DNA of 64,000 nt from JALYNX01 sp963746905 (GCA_963746905.1 CAVVCY010000003.1:434001-498000); one strand, 5' to 3'. Positions 36,461-45,699 are shown, counted from the first letter of the stretch. Made by a program: numbers and translations. Notes: generated from the sequence alone by a model not told the origin.

Positions 36461-36699
36461 GGGTCAGCGTCGAGATCACCCGACGCCCTGAGATCGCCGA
36501 CCCCGAGGGAACCAACATCATGCGGGCCCTGACCGACCTCGGGCATCAAGGAGTCGAGTCGGTGAGGGTGGACCGGATCATCCACATGGACGTGACCGGA
36601 GACGACCCGGGCGAGATCAAGGTCAAGGTCGAGGAGATGTGCCGCCAGCTGCTGGCGAACCCGGTGCTGGAGGACTTTCGGGTCGAGGTCGGCGAATGA
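36457..36699 (+). CDS. purS: FGAM synthase subunit PurS
   Basis: An 80-residue PurS: VEITRRPEIADPEGTNIMRAL and GVESVRVDRIIHMDV. It bridges PurQ and PurL in the three-part formylglycinamidine ribonucleotide synthase. GTG start overlaps the purC stop by GTGA; the stop overlaps purQ by ATGA. Confidence 0.95.
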   Translation: MRVSVEITRRPEIADPEGTNIMRALTDLGHQGVESVRVDRIIHMDVTGDDPGEIKVKVEEMCRQLLANPVLEDFRVEVGE

Positions 36700-37340
36700 G
36701 GACCGCGGTTGTCGTGTTTCCGGGCACCAACTGCGAGCACGATGTTGTTCACGCCCTCCGCTCGCTGGGCGGTGAGGCCGAGCTCGTCTGGCACCGCGAG
36801 ACCGATCTGTGCGACTTCGACGGGGTCATCATCCCCGGTGGCTTCGCCCACGGCGACTATCTCCGCACCGGCGCCATCGCACGGTTCTCGCCGGTGATGT
36901 CCGAGGTGGAGCGGATGGCCGGCCAGGGTGCCCCGGTCCTCGGGATCTGCAACGGGTTCCAGGTGCTCTGTGAGGCGGGAATGCTCCCCGGCGCGCTGAT
37001 AGCCAACCGCGACCTGGCCTTCATCTGCCGTTTCATAGAGGTCGAGGTCACCGATACCTCCACCATCCTCACTAGCAGCACCGAGCTCGGGCAGAGGATC
37101 CGGATCCCGCTCAACTCGTATGAGGGCAACTGGGTGGATCCCGGCTCGGGGGCCCGGATGGTGCTCCGCTACGTCGACAATCCCAACGGCTCACAAGGCT
37201 CGGCGGCGGCGATATCCAACCCCGAGGGCAATGTGGTCGGGGTCATGCCCCACCCCGAGCGAGGCTCTGACCAATTGCTGGGTTCAGCCGACGGGCTGGT
37301 GCTGCTGGAGAGCTTCCTCCAGTCGCTGGTGCCCGCATGA
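36696..37340 (+). CDS. purQ: FGAM synthase glutaminase subunit PurQ
   Basis: A 214-residue class I glutamine amidotransferase that feeds ammonia to PurL. The nucleophile elbow is LGICNGFQVL (Cys about 86); the His/Glu pair lies in MPHPERGSDQ. It begins MRTAVVVFPGTNCEHD, typical for PurQ. The ATG overlaps the purS stop by 4 bases and the stop overlaps purL. Confidence 0.96.
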   Translation: MRTAVVVFPGTNCEHDVVHALRSLGGEAELVWHRETDLCDFDGVIIPGGFAHGDYLRTGAIARFSPVMSEVERMAGQGAPVLGICNGFQVLCEAGMLPGALIANRDLAFICRFIEVEVTDTSTILTSSTELGQRIRIPLNSYEGNWVDPGSGARMVLRYVDNPNGSQGSAAAISNPEGNVVGVMPHPERGSDQLLGSADGLVLLESFLQSLVPA

Positions 37341-39493
37341 CCATCACCGGCCAGCCGGTCCACCGCCGGCTCGGCATGACCGACGAGGAATACGACTCCG
37401 TAGTCCGCATCCTCGGCCGGGGCCCTCGCCCCGCAGAACTGGCGATGTATTCGGTGATGTGGTCCGAGCATTGCTCCTACAAGTCCTCGAGGGCCCACCT
37501 GCGCCGTTTCCCGACCACGGCCCCATGGGTGGTAGTCGGCCCCGGCGAGAACGCCGGCGTGGTGGACCTCGGTGGTGGTTGGCTGGCCGCTCTTCGCATC
37601 GAGAGCCACAACCACCCTTCGTTCGTCGAGCCCTACCAGGGTGCGGCCACCGGAGTCGGGGGGATCCTGCGCGACGTCTTCACCATGGGCGCCCGGCCGA
37701 TCGCCTTATGGGACCAGATCAGGTTCGGGCCTCTTGACGATCCCAAAAATCGCTACCTCTTCGGCGGAGTGGTGGCCGGGATCGCCGGATATGGCAATGC
37801 CGTGGGCGTGCCCACGGTTGGCGGCGAGATTGAGTTCGACCCCAGCTACTCGGGCAACCCGCTGGTGAACGTCATGTGTCTGGGGATCCTTCGCCAGGAA
37901 CAACTGGTGCTGGGGACCGCCGGCGAGCCGGGCAATGTGGCAGTGCTCCTCGGCAAGGCGACCGGGCGGGACGGGATCGGGGGCGCCTCGGTGCTCGCCT
38001 CGGCCTCGTTCGACGACGGCTCCCAGGAGAAGCGCCCCAGTGTCCAGGTCGGTGACCCTTTCGAGGAGAAGAAGCTGATCGAAGCCTGCCTCGAGATCTT
38101 CGAGGCCGGGTTGGTGGCGGGGATCCAGGATCTGGGTGCGGCCGGGCTCGCCTGCGCCATCTCCGAGCCCGCGGGAAGGGCAGGGGTCGGCATGGATGTC
38201 GACCTCGATTCGGTGCATGTCCGCGAGCTGGGGATGACCGCGCCGGAGCTACTTATGTCCGAGTCGCAGGAGCGGATGATGGCCTTTGTGGACCCGGCCA
38301 ACGTCGAAGCTGTTCTCGCTATCGCCGAGAAGTGGGAGATTGAGTCGGCCGTGGTCGGCACCGTGAAGACCGGCGGCAGCCTCACCGTTCGTCACGGCGG
38401 TGAGATCGTCGCCGAACTCCCCGCCGCGTCCCTCGTCGACGATGCCCCTCTCTACGACCGGCCCCACCGCCGCCCCGATTGGCTCGACGACCTCTGGGAA
38501 TCGCCGGAGCCTCAAAAAGTCGAAGCGGGCGACTCCTTGCTTCAGCTCCTCGATGACCCGGCCATCGGGTCATCGGCGTGGGTCCACGAGCAGTACGACC
38601 ACATGCTCTTTCTCAACACGCTGCGCGGACCGGGTGGCGACGGCTCGCTGCTCCGGATCAGGGGCACGACCAAGGGCCTGGCGGTGTCCACCGACGGCAA
38701 CGGCCGGCTCTGCCTCCTCGACCCCAGACGGGGAGCGGCCCGCCTGGTGTACGAAGCGGCGCTGAATGTGGCGATGACCGGTGCCCGCCCGATGGCGGTC
38801 GTGGACAACCTGAACTTCGGAAATCCTGAGAAGCCGGAGGTGATGTGGCAGTTCCGCGAGAGCGTCGAGGGCATCTCCGAGGCCTGCGAGGCTCTGGGCA
38901 TCCCGGTGGTCGGAGGCAACGTCTCGTTCTACAACGAGACCGAAGGAGCCGACATCCACCCCACCCCGGTGCTGGGGCTGCTCGGGCTGGCCGACCCGAT
39001 TCCGGCCGATCTGCCCGGTCTGAATCGGGCCAAGACGGGAATGGAGATCTGGGAAGTTGGGCCCGAGGCGACGAGCAATCTGGCTGGGTCGGCGTTCCAG
39101 CGCGTCGTTGAAGGCGCGCACCGGGGCCGCCCCACGGCTCCCCAGCCCGAGGTAGCGAAGGAAGTGGTCGAGTTGGCTGCGACCCTCGCCCACCAGGTGC
39201 CGGTCCTCCATGACATCTCCACTGGAGGGCTCGCGGTGACGGTGGCCGAGATCTGCATTTCGTCCGGGATCGGTGCCGAGCTCTCGGTCGAAGCCGATGC
39301 CACCCTGTTCTCCGAGGACCCCCATCGTTTCGTGGTGGTCATGGAGCCGGGAGCCGTCACTATCCCCGACGGCCTGGCGAGACGCATCGGGACCGTGGGA
39401 GGCGACTCTCTAAAGATCGCCGGTCACGTGGTGGGGTTGGACCTCATGACCAACACCTACCGGGAGGCGATTCCCCGTCGCATGCGGGGGTGA
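37337..39493 (+). CDS. purL: FGAM synthase synthetase subunit PurL (small type)
   Basis: A 718-residue small PurL that uses ATP and PurQ-derived ammonia to convert FGAR to FGAM. Signatures: EHCSYKSSRAHLRRFPT, ESHNHPSFVEPYQGAATGVGGI, GGEIEFDPSYSGNPLVN, QDLGAAGLACAISE and GGNVSFYNET. It matches the Bacillus/actinobacterial PurS-Q-L system rather than the large fused enzyme. ATGA overlap with purQ. Confidence 0.97.
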   Translation: MTITGQPVHRRLGMTDEEYDSVVRILGRGPRPAELAMYSVMWSEHCSYKSSRAHLRRFPTTAPWVVVGPGENAGVVDLGGGWLAALRIESHNHPSFVEPYQGAATGVGGILRDVFTMGARPIALWDQIRFGPLDDPKNRYLFGGVVAGIAGYGNAVGVPTVGGEIEFDPSYSGNPLVNVMCLGILRQEQLVLGTAGEPGNVAVLLGKATGRDGIGGASVLASASFDDGSQEKRPSVQVGDPFEEKKLIEACLEIFEAGLVAGIQDLGAAGLACAISEPAGRAGVGMDVDLDSVHVRELGMTAPELLMSESQERMMAFVDPANVEAVLAIAEKWEIESAVVGTVKTGGSLTVRHGGEIVAELPAASLVDDAPLYDRPHRRPDWLDDLWESPEPQKVEAGDSLLQLLDDPAIGSSAWVHEQYDHMLFLNTLRGPGGDGSLLRIRGTTKGLAVSTDGNGRLCLLDPRRGAARLVYEAALNVAMTGARPMAVVDNLNFGNPEKPEVMWQFRESVEGISEACEALGIPVVGGNVSFYNETEGADIHPTPVLGLLGLADPIPADLPGLNRAKTGMEIWEVGPEATSNLAGSAFQRVVEGAHRGRPTAPQPEVAKEVVELAATLAHQVPVLHDISTGGLAVTVAEICISSGIGAELSVEADATLFSEDPHRFVVVMEPGAVTIPDGLARRIGTVGGDSLKIAGHVVGLDLMTNTYREAIPRRMRG

Positions 39494-39569
39494 CCGCTTG
39501 CCCTGGTTGCAGTCCGCCATGACCTCCTGAACGCAATTTCGGGGGTGGGGGACCCGATACCATCGCCAG

Positions 39570-40691
39570 GTGACGCGAACCATCGGCATTCTCACCGCGG
39601 GCGGTGACAGCCCCGGGCTCAACGCCGCGATCCGGGCCATCGGCAAGGCGGCGCAGCGGGCCTATGGGATGGAGGTGATCGGCTTCAAGGACGGGTTCCA
39701 GGGCCTGATGCTGAACCGTTTCGTGCGTCTCGACTCTGATGCTCTCTCCGGGATCCTGACCAGGGGCGGCACGGTACTCGGCACCAGCCGGGCCCGGGTC
39801 GACAAGATGGAGCTGGAAGACGGGACCACCATGGACGGGCGCTCGGTGATGCGAGAAATCGTCGAGCACCACCAGATCGAGGCCCTTGTCTGCCTCGGCG
39901 GCGACGGGACGATGCGAAACGCACTGAGGCTCGAAGAAGCCGGCATCCGCACCCTCGGGGTGCCGAAGACGATCGACAACGACGTGACCGGGACCGACGT
40001 GACCTTCGGTTTCGACACCGCGATGAGCATCGCCACCGACGCGATCGACCGTCTCCACTCGACCGCCCACTCCCACCACCGAATCATCGTGGTCGAGATC
40101 ATGGGGCACGACGTGGGCTGGCTGGCTCTCGGGGCCGGGCTCGCCGGGGGAGCAGACGTCATCCTCATCCCGGAGATCCCTCACGATGTGGAGGCGATTG
40201 CCTCCTCGATCCAGCAGCGCAAGGAGGCCGGCAGCGCCTTCTCCATCGTTGCCGTCGCCGAAGGCGCCTACTCACGAGAGCAGGCTGTGACCCAGGCGGC
40301 GATCATGGAGGAACTTGAGGACGCAATAGGCAGCGACCGGAGACGGCTCAGGAAATCCCTGAAAGACCTCCAGGAGAACCGGTCGAAACGGACCGAGCAG
40401 CTGGCGGCGACTCTTGAGACCCTTACTGGGCTGGAATCGCGGGTCACCATCCTCGGGCATGTGCAGCGGGGCGGGACCCCGTCGGCGGCCGACCGTCTGC
40501 TGGCCACTCGACTTGGAACGGCGTGTGCGGACTACATCGACCAAGGCTTGCGAAGCGTGATGGTCGCCGCCCGAGGCGAGGAGACCGAGCCGGTCCCGCT
40601 CAAAGACACCGCAGGCATCACCAAGTTCGTTCCCATCGATCACCCGTGGCTGAAGTCGGCTCGCAGTCTCGGAATCTCCGTGGGCGACTGA
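39570..40691 (+). CDS. pfkA: 6-phosphofructokinase, mixed-type (probably ATP-dependent)
   Basis: A 373-residue phosphofructokinase. The nucleotide site reads LGGDGTMR (Gly at 113, as in ATP enzymes rather than the Asp of PPi enzymes), while the catalytic loop reads PKTIDNDV with Lys133, as in PPi-type enzymes. This mixed pattern is the group III arrangement known from actinobacteria, where ATP use has been shown. MGHDVGWLA and GHVQRGGTPSAADRLL are typical. GTG start 39570; alone, 76 bases after purL. Confidence 0.92.
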   Translation: MTRTIGILTAGGDSPGLNAAIRAIGKAAQRAYGMEVIGFKDGFQGLMLNRFVRLDSDALSGILTRGGTVLGTSRARVDKMELEDGTTMDGRSVMREIVEHHQIEALVCLGGDGTMRNALRLEEAGIRTLGVPKTIDNDVTGTDVTFGFDTAMSIATDAIDRLHSTAHSHHRIIVVEIMGHDVGWLALGAGLAGGADVILIPEIPHDVEAIASSIQQRKEAGSAFSIVAVAEGAYSREQAVTQAAIMEELEDAIGSDRRRLRKSLKDLQENRSKRTEQLAATLETLTGLESRVTILGHVQRGGTPSAADRLLATRLGTACADYIDQGLRSVMVAARGEETEPVPLKDTAGITKFVPIDHPWLKSARSLGISVGD

Positions 40692-40692
40692 A

Positions 40693-41055
40693 TCAGACGA
40701 CGCGCTGACGGGCTCGTAGGGCCACGTAGGTCCAGAACGCTCCGAGTGCGTCGACCATCGCGAAGAACGCCAATTGCCAGGGCTCGCCGGTGAGTGCGAA
40801 GGCAAGGAATGCGGCGGCGCTGAACGAGCGGGCCAGGACGGAGGCGATGAAGAAGTGGCGGGCCTCGTTGATCGCCGCGTCGTAGAAATACAAGGCGAGG
40901 ATCACCACCAGAACACCGACGACCCGGATCCAAATCTCTTCGGTGATCGGCATCCCGAGAATCTTGAGCAGAGTATTGGGCCCAACCACCAGCCAGGTCC
41001 CAAGGACCAACAGGTAGATGCTCCACACATAGACACTTCGAGCCGCAGGTGACAT
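40693..41055 (-). CDS. Small membrane protein (120 aa), function unknown
   Basis: Four predicted transmembrane segments (SVYVWSIYLLVLGTWLVVG, IRVVGVLVVILALYFYDA, FFIASVLARSFSAAAFLAF, WQLAFFAMVDALGAFWTYVAL). AAGGAGG sits before ATG 41055, which fixes the start; the longer frame is antisense to mobA. No named family recognised. Convergent with pfkA. Confidence 0.7.
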   Translation of the reverse strand: MSPAARSVYVWSIYLLVLGTWLVVGPNTLLKILGMPITEEIWIRVVGVLVVILALYFYDAAINEARHFFIASVLARSFSAAAFLAFALTGEPWQLAFFAMVDALGAFWTYVALRARQRVV

Positions 41056-41091
41056 GGGCCTCCTTCCCTCACTCAACCTAGCCTGCGCCCG

Positions 41092-41658
41092 ATGAGCACA
41101 CTCGGTGCGATCCTCTCCGGCGGTCGGAGCTCCCGGATGGGGACAGACAAGGCCGAAGTCGAGGTCGACGGGCAAGCGATGCTTCGACGGGTCGCTTCGG
41201 CGCTGCAGGCCGTGCTCCCCCGGATCGTCCTGCTTGGCTCCGAACGGGAGGGAATGGAATGCTGGCCGGACGATCTCCCTGCCCGGGGCCCGCTGGGTGG
41301 GATCGCCAGCGCCCTTTCCCGAATGGAGGAAGACCATGTGCTGGTTGTCGCCGTCGACCAGCCATTTGTCCGCATCGAGACATTGGCTCGACTCGGCGAG
41401 TTGACATCAGACATGCCCGTGGTGCCGGTCGATGCACTCGGCGTGCGCCAGGTGACCTGCGCCATCTATCCGAAGACGATTGCCGCGGTGGCGATGGAGG
41501 AGGCAAAGGCCGATGGGTCGATGCAGACCCTTCTCGATCGGGTCTCGTTTCGGGCGGTGACTCCCGAGACATGGAGTTTGTGGGGGGAGGACGGGAGGAG
41601 TTGGTTCTCGGTCGACACCCCTGCGTCCCTGGAAGAGGGCATCCGCCGATTCCTATGA
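41092..41658 (+). CDS. mobA: Molybdenum cofactor guanylyltransferase-like protein
   Basis: A 188-residue nucleotidyltransferase with the MobA signature LSGGRSSRMGTDKAEVEVDG at the N-terminus, GPLGGIASAL and VVAVDQPFV (metal-binding Asp). It attaches GMP to molybdopterin, or is a close relative (for example MocA-like). A molybdenum enzyme, xanthine dehydrogenase, lies 5 kb downstream. GMP-versus-CMP type is not settled. Confidence 0.85.
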   Translation: MSTLGAILSGGRSSRMGTDKAEVEVDGQAMLRRVASALQAVLPRIVLLGSEREGMECWPDDLPARGPLGGIASALSRMEEDHVLVVAVDQPFVRIETLARLGELTSDMPVVPVDALGVRQVTCAIYPKTIAAVAMEEAKADGSMQTLLDRVSFRAVTPETWSLWGEDGRSWFSVDTPASLEEGIRRFL

Positions 41659-41664
41659 CATGAA

Positions 41665-41690
41665 GACGGGGCCCTGACGGGCCCCGTCTT
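41665..41690. terminator. Intrinsic terminator after mobA (possibly bidirectional)
   Basis: GACGGGGCC and GGCCCCGTC form a perfect 9-bp stem with a 6-base loop, 6 bases after the mobA stop, followed by TTCCTCT. On the other strand the small lipoprotein gene ends at 41730 and reads toward it, so the hairpin may serve both. Confidence 0.7.
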
Positions 41691-41729
41691 CCTCTGGCGG
41701 CAACTGGGATTCAGGGGCTCGTTGGGTAG

Positions 41730-41879
41730 TTATCCCGCCAGAGTTGTCGTGGATTCGGTACCGGCCGGCGCCGTGGTCGAAGACCCGCCGTCGTCCGGGT
41801 TGTCTGAGTTGCAGGCGACGAGCATCAGGCTCAAAGCGAGTGCCGAAGCCAGCAGACCCTTGGTCAACCGGTTGTTCAT
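41730..41879 (-). CDS. Tiny lipoprotein (49 aa)
   Basis: A 49-residue peptide with a textbook type II signal peptide: MNNRLTKGLLASALALSLML then lipobox LVAC (Cys23), followed by a short Asp/Ser/Thr/Gly-rich tail (NSDNPDDGGSSTTAPAG). GGAGG lies 6 bases before ATG 41877-41879. There is no globular domain, so the mature product would be only a lipidated tail of about 27 residues. Function unknown. Confidence 0.65.
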   Translation of the reverse strand: MNNRLTKGLLASALALSLMLVACNSDNPDDGGSSTTAPAGTESTTTLAG

Positions 41880-42011
41880 TTTGCCTCCAGAGCCGCTCGG
41901 AGCGGGCGGCTTGATGCTTCATTCCACATTCGGCCGGAATTCATACCTCGGTGTGCACTTGTCGGAAGAGCGCACGTGACTAGATTCGCCACAGGAAAGT
42001 TGAGGAAATAG

Positions 42012-42302
42012 ATGCCCTGTCTGCTCGTCGTATTCCTGGTCGTAAGCCCCCGTTTGACGATGGTTGCCCTTTGGCTGCTGACCGACTGGGTGGATCGGGT
42101 CTACAACGGCTGGCTGGTGCCTGTCCTCGGCATCGTTTTTCTCCCCTGGACCACCGTGCTCTACACGATTGGCTTCATCATCTCGGGCGACACCGCCGCA
42201 CCTTGGGGAATCCTCGGGCTGATCGTGGGGGTCTTCTGCGACATCATGAGCTACGCCGGTTCGTCGAAGCCGGTCCGCAACAGTTTCCAGGGCGCTAGCT
42301 GA
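42012..42302 (+). CDS. Small membrane protein (96 aa), function unknown
   Basis: Hydrophobic protein with three membrane segments (CLLVVFLVVS / LTMVALWLLTDWVDRVY..WLVPVLGIVFLPWTTVLYTIGFII / WGILGLIVGVFCDIM). GAGGA lies before ATG 42012. It resembles small actinobacterial membrane proteins with a WTTVLY-type core. No function known. Confidence 0.7.
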   Translation: MPCLLVVFLVVSPRLTMVALWLLTDWVDRVYNGWLVPVLGIVFLPWTTVLYTIGFIISGDTAAPWGILGLIVGVFCDIMSYAGSSKPVRNSFQGAS

Positions 42303-42350
42303 CCCTCGGGCCGTCGCCGGGGGCGCCTAGCCCGTTTCTTTGCCCGGTTG

Positions 42351-42381
42351 GCGCCATATGTGGCGACGTACCTCAGGTAAG
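42351..42381. repeat. Solo right end of the 24250-24373 element, upstream of purF
   Basis: GCGCCATATGTGGCG followed by ACGTACCTCAGGTAAG matches 24340-24371 with one substitution and a two-base gap. The matching left terminal repeat is missing here. It lies directly before the purF start region, so it could be a decayed mobile element end or a shared operator. Confidence 0.55.
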
Positions 42382-42404
42382 TGATGCGGTCACGTCCGCC
42401 TACC

Positions 42405-43844
42405 ATGGCCGACGTGCCCGAGCAGGCTGTCAACTCACCACTCGCGGGGCCCGGTGAGGCCTGCGGAGTCATAGCCGCCTACACCCCCAATGAGCTCGCG
42501 GCCAACCTCATCTACTTCGGCCTCTTCGCCCTCCAGCACCGGGGCCAGGAGTCGGCCGGGATCGCCACCTCCGATGGGGAGACGGTCACCGTCTTCAAGG
42601 ACCTCGGCCTGGTGGCGCAGGTCTTCGACGAATCGACCCTGGCCGGTCTCGACGGCCATGTCGGGATCGGACACACCCGCTACTCGACCATGGGCTCCAA
42701 CAATTGGGCCAACGCCCAACCGGTGCATCGCCAGGTAGGCAACACGAGCCTGGCCTTAGGCCACAACGGCAACCTGACCAATACCCGCGAGCTCGCCGAG
42801 GCGCTTGGCATCTCCGGCGCCACCACCGACTCCGACCTCATGGCCGAGGGCATCGCTCGAGAACTCGACGATGAGCGCTCAGATTCCCGCGGACTGGAAC
42901 TGGCGATCATGAAGGTGGCACCGACCTGGAAGGGAGCCTTCTCCCTGGTGATCATGGACCAGGGCCGAGTGGTCGGGCTCCGCGACCCCAACGGCTTCCG
43001 CCCGCTGTCCCTCGGCTCCCTGCCCAATGGTGGTTGGGTCATCGCCTCCGAGACGGCCGCCCTCGACCTGATCGGCTCCCGGTTTGTGCGGGAGATCGCC
43101 GCCGGTGAGATGGTGGTCATCGATGCCGGCGGGGTCCACAGCTACAGCCCCTTCAAGCAGGTGACTCCCGGCCTTTGCCTCTTCGAGTTCGTCTACTTCG
43201 CCCGGCCCGACAGCCAGATGTACGGGCGGAGCATCCACGGGGCCCGCCACCAGATGGGCCAGGTCTTGGCCGCAGAGCATCCCGCCGATGCCGACGTGGT
43301 GGTCCCGGTGCCCGAGTCGGGCATCCCCGCTGCCCAGGGCTTCTCGGCCGCCAGTGGCATCCCGTACACCGACGGCTTGGTGAAGAACCGTTACATCGGG
43401 CGCACGTTCATCGAGCCCACCCAGACGATCCGGGATCGGGGGATCCGCCTGAAGCTCAACCCAATCGTGGAAAACCTCAGCGGGAAAAGGGTGATCCTGG
43501 TCGACGACTCGATCGTGAGAGGCTCGACCACCCGCAAGCTGGTGCAACTGGTTCGGGAGGCTGGAGCGGTCGAGGTCCACCTACGAGTCTCGTCGCCCCC
43601 GTACCGCTGGCCGTGCTTCTACGGGATGGACACCTCCGACCGGTCGACTCTGATCGCGTCCCGAATGGACGTCGAGGAGATCAGGGAGCACCTCGAGGCG
43701 GACTCCCTCGGCTACCTGTCACTCGAAGGCCTGCTCGGCGCCACCGGGGTAGCCGACGCCGGATTCTGCACCGCCTGTCTCTCCGGGGAGTACCCCACGG
43801 ATATCCCCGAGGTGACGGACAAGTTCCAGCTCGAGCGTTCCTGA
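42405..43844 (+). CDS. purF: Amidophosphoribosyltransferase
   Basis: A 479-residue enzyme for the first committed step of purine synthesis. A 19-residue propeptide precedes the N-terminal nucleophile Cys20 in EACGVIAAY, with LFALQHRGQESAGIA after it. The PRPP motif is VILVDDSIVRGSTTRKLV. Conserved cysteines in the C-terminal half (for example GFCTACLSG) suit the Fe-S-containing Bacillus type. ATG 42405 gives a normal propeptide; GTG 42381 or ATG 42384 would lengthen it by 7-8 residues. Followed by purM after two bases. Confidence 0.96.
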   Translation: MADVPEQAVNSPLAGPGEACGVIAAYTPNELAANLIYFGLFALQHRGQESAGIATSDGETVTVFKDLGLVAQVFDESTLAGLDGHVGIGHTRYSTMGSNNWANAQPVHRQVGNTSLALGHNGNLTNTRELAEALGISGATTDSDLMAEGIARELDDERSDSRGLELAIMKVAPTWKGAFSLVIMDQGRVVGLRDPNGFRPLSLGSLPNGGWVIASETAALDLIGSRFVREIAAGEMVVIDAGGVHSYSPFKQVTPGLCLFEFVYFARPDSQMYGRSIHGARHQMGQVLAAEHPADADVVVPVPESGIPAAQGFSAASGIPYTDGLVKNRYIGRTFIEPTQTIRDRGIRLKLNPIVENLSGKRVILVDDSIVRGSTTRKLVQLVREAGAVEVHLRVSSPPYRWPCFYGMDTSDRSTLIASRMDVEEIREHLEADSLGYLSLEGLLGATGVADAGFCTACLSGEYPTDIPEVTDKFQLERS

Positions 43845-43846
43845 GG

Positions 43847-44821
43847 ATGACCTCGTATCGGGAGGCCGGGGTAGACCTCGACGGCGCCGATCGCCACGTG
43901 GCCAACATCTCCTCAGTAGTGACCGCCACCTGGGCGGCCAACGTGATTGGCGGCTTCGGCGGTTTCGCCGCTGGTGTTGAGATCCCCAGCGGGTACACCC
44001 GGCCGGTGCTAATGATGTCGGTCGACGGGGTCGGCACCAAGCTGGAACTGGCAAGACGGTCCGGGCGATGGGAAGGCGTGGGGATCGACCTGGTCGCCAT
44101 GTGTGTCGATGACCTCGCTGCCCTCGGCGCCCGGCCCATTGGGTTTGTCGACTACCTGGCGGTGGGCGCTCTCGCCGAGGAGCGCGACCTGGCCATCGTC
44201 GCCTCGATTGCTGCCGCGTGTGTTGTGGCCGGTTGCCCGCTGTTGGGCGGGGAGACGGCTGAGCACCCTGGAGTCATGGAGCCCGATGCCGTCGACCTGG
44301 CGGGGGCGGTGATGGGGGTCGTGGAGCACGGTGAGGAGCTGGGCCCAAGTCGGGTCGTGGCCGGCGACCGGATCGTTGGGCTCAGATCTCCCAACCTCCG
44401 TTCCAACGGCTTTTCACTGATCAGGTCCTTGTTCGCCGACAGCCTCGATGAGCATCTCGACGACTTCCTCGAACCATCGGTCATCTACACGCCCGCGGTC
44501 CTGGAAGCGATCGCCAGCGGGGCGGTCCACTCAGCGGCGCACATCACCGGCGGGGGGATCGTCGGCAACCTGCCCAGAGCGCTGCCACGAAGCATGGGAG
44601 CGAGAATCGACACCAGAACCTGGAAGACGCCGACTGTCTTCCAGATCGTGGCCGCCAAAGGAGTCAACCAGGACGACATGTTCCGCACCTTCAACATGGG
44701 GATCGGGTTCTGCCTGGTGGTGGATCCCGACGCTGTCGATTCGGTCCTTCAGGCAACTGGGGAGCACAACCCGGCCGTGATCGGCACTGTGACTTCGGGG
44801 GGAGGGCTGGAGATCAAATGA
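43847..44821 (+). CDS. purM: Phosphoribosylformylglycinamidine cyclo-ligase
   Basis: A 324-residue AIR synthetase. Signatures: TSYREAGVDLDGADR, SVDGVGTKLELARR, GIDLVAMCVDDLAALGARP, CPLLGGETAEHPGVM and AHITGGGIVGNLPRALP. ATG 43847 lies two bases after the purF stop, and its own stop overlaps the thioesterase gene by ATGA. Confidence 0.96.
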   Translation: MTSYREAGVDLDGADRHVANISSVVTATWAANVIGGFGGFAAGVEIPSGYTRPVLMMSVDGVGTKLELARRSGRWEGVGIDLVAMCVDDLAALGARPIGFVDYLAVGALAEERDLAIVASIAAACVVAGCPLLGGETAEHPGVMEPDAVDLAGAVMGVVEHGEELGPSRVVAGDRIVGLRSPNLRSNGFSLIRSLFADSLDEHLDDFLEPSVIYTPAVLEAIASGAVHSAAHITGGGIVGNLPRALPRSMGARIDTRTWKTPTVFQIVAAKGVNQDDMFRTFNMGIGFCLVVDPDAVDSVLQATGEHNPAVIGTVTSGGGLEIK

Positions 44822-45615
44822 GCTTCGAGTCAGCGACGGCCGTGACAAGGGTGGACGACACCACCTGGAGCGGAGAGATCCAGCCGGGATGGGACATCTT
44901 CGACAACGCCAACGGCGGTTACATGATGGCGATCGCAGCTCGGGCGATGTCGGGAGCGGCGGATGGGCGGCTTCCGGTGAGCGTCACCGCCCACTTCACC
45001 CGGCCCGGCAAGGCGGGTCCGGTATCCGTCGGAACCGAGGTTGTGAAGACCGGTCGGACTTTCTCCACGGTTCGGGGCGACCTGGGCACCGACGCAGGCG
45101 TAGGTCTGGCGCTGATCGGCACCTTCGCCGAGCCAGCGCGGGATCCGGGCGAGCCAATCCTGGTCAATGCGGACATCCCCGACGTCCCGCCTCCGGACGA
45201 GTGCATTCGGGCGGTGCCCGCGGCCGAGGGGCCGTTGCCCCCACCGCTGATGGACAAGGTCGAAGAGCGGATCCATCCCGACGATGCGGTCACCCTTCTC
45301 GGAAGGCCGTCGGGCAACCCGCTGATGCGGGGCTGGTTCCGCCTGCTGGATGGCGAGCCGATCACCCCATTCACGATGCTGCTGGTGATGGACGCTTTCC
45401 CACCGGCAATCTTCAACACGAAGCTGCCGTTGGCCTGGACCCCGACCATGGAGATGACCACCCACATCCGCTCGTTTCTGGTCGAAGGCTGGCTCCGCTG
45501 CCAGTTCACCACCCGGTTCGTGACTGGTGGGTTCCTCGAAGAGGACGGTGAGGTCTGGGACGAGTCGGGCCGTCTGGTGGCGCAGTCCCGTCAGCTGGCC
45601 CTGCTGCCGCGGTAG
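44818..45615 (+). CDS. Acyl-CoA thioesterase-like double-hotdog protein
   Basis: A 265-residue TesB-like protein (4HBT_3-type): an N-terminal hotdog with NANGGYMMAIAARAM and SVTAHFTRPGKAGPVSV, and a C-terminal hotdog with LAWTPTMEMTTHIR and SGRLVAQSRQLALLPR. It would hydrolyse acyl-CoAs. ATGA overlap with purM couples it to the purine operon, an odd pairing with no known biochemical reason. Confidence 0.82.
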   Translation: MSFESATAVTRVDDTTWSGEIQPGWDIFDNANGGYMMAIAARAMSGAADGRLPVSVTAHFTRPGKAGPVSVGTEVVKTGRTFSTVRGDLGTDAGVGLALIGTFAEPARDPGEPILVNADIPDVPPPDECIRAVPAAEGPLPPPLMDKVEERIHPDDAVTLLGRPSGNPLMRGWFRLLDGEPITPFTMLLVMDAFPPAIFNTKLPLAWTPTMEMTTHIRSFLVEGWLRCQFTTRFVTGGFLEEDGEVWDESGRLVAQSRQLALLPR

Positions 45616-45634
45616 GGCTTTCGCGCAGCCAGTA

Positions 45635-45699
45635 GCCCCCCTCCCCGCCTTCGGCGGTACTCCCCCCAACGCTCACTCCGTTCACTGGGGGGAGAAATG
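45635..45699. repeat. Palindromic intergenic repeat, copy 4 (overlaps adenine deaminase 3' end)
   Basis: C-run, CCGCCTTCGGCGG hairpin, then TCCCCCCA - ACGCTCACTCCGTTCAC - TGGGGGGA and GAAATG. Same architecture as copies 2 and 3 with a different loop. On the minus strand the unit supplies the last codons (HFSPQ) and the stop of the adenine deaminase gene. Confidence 0.7.
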
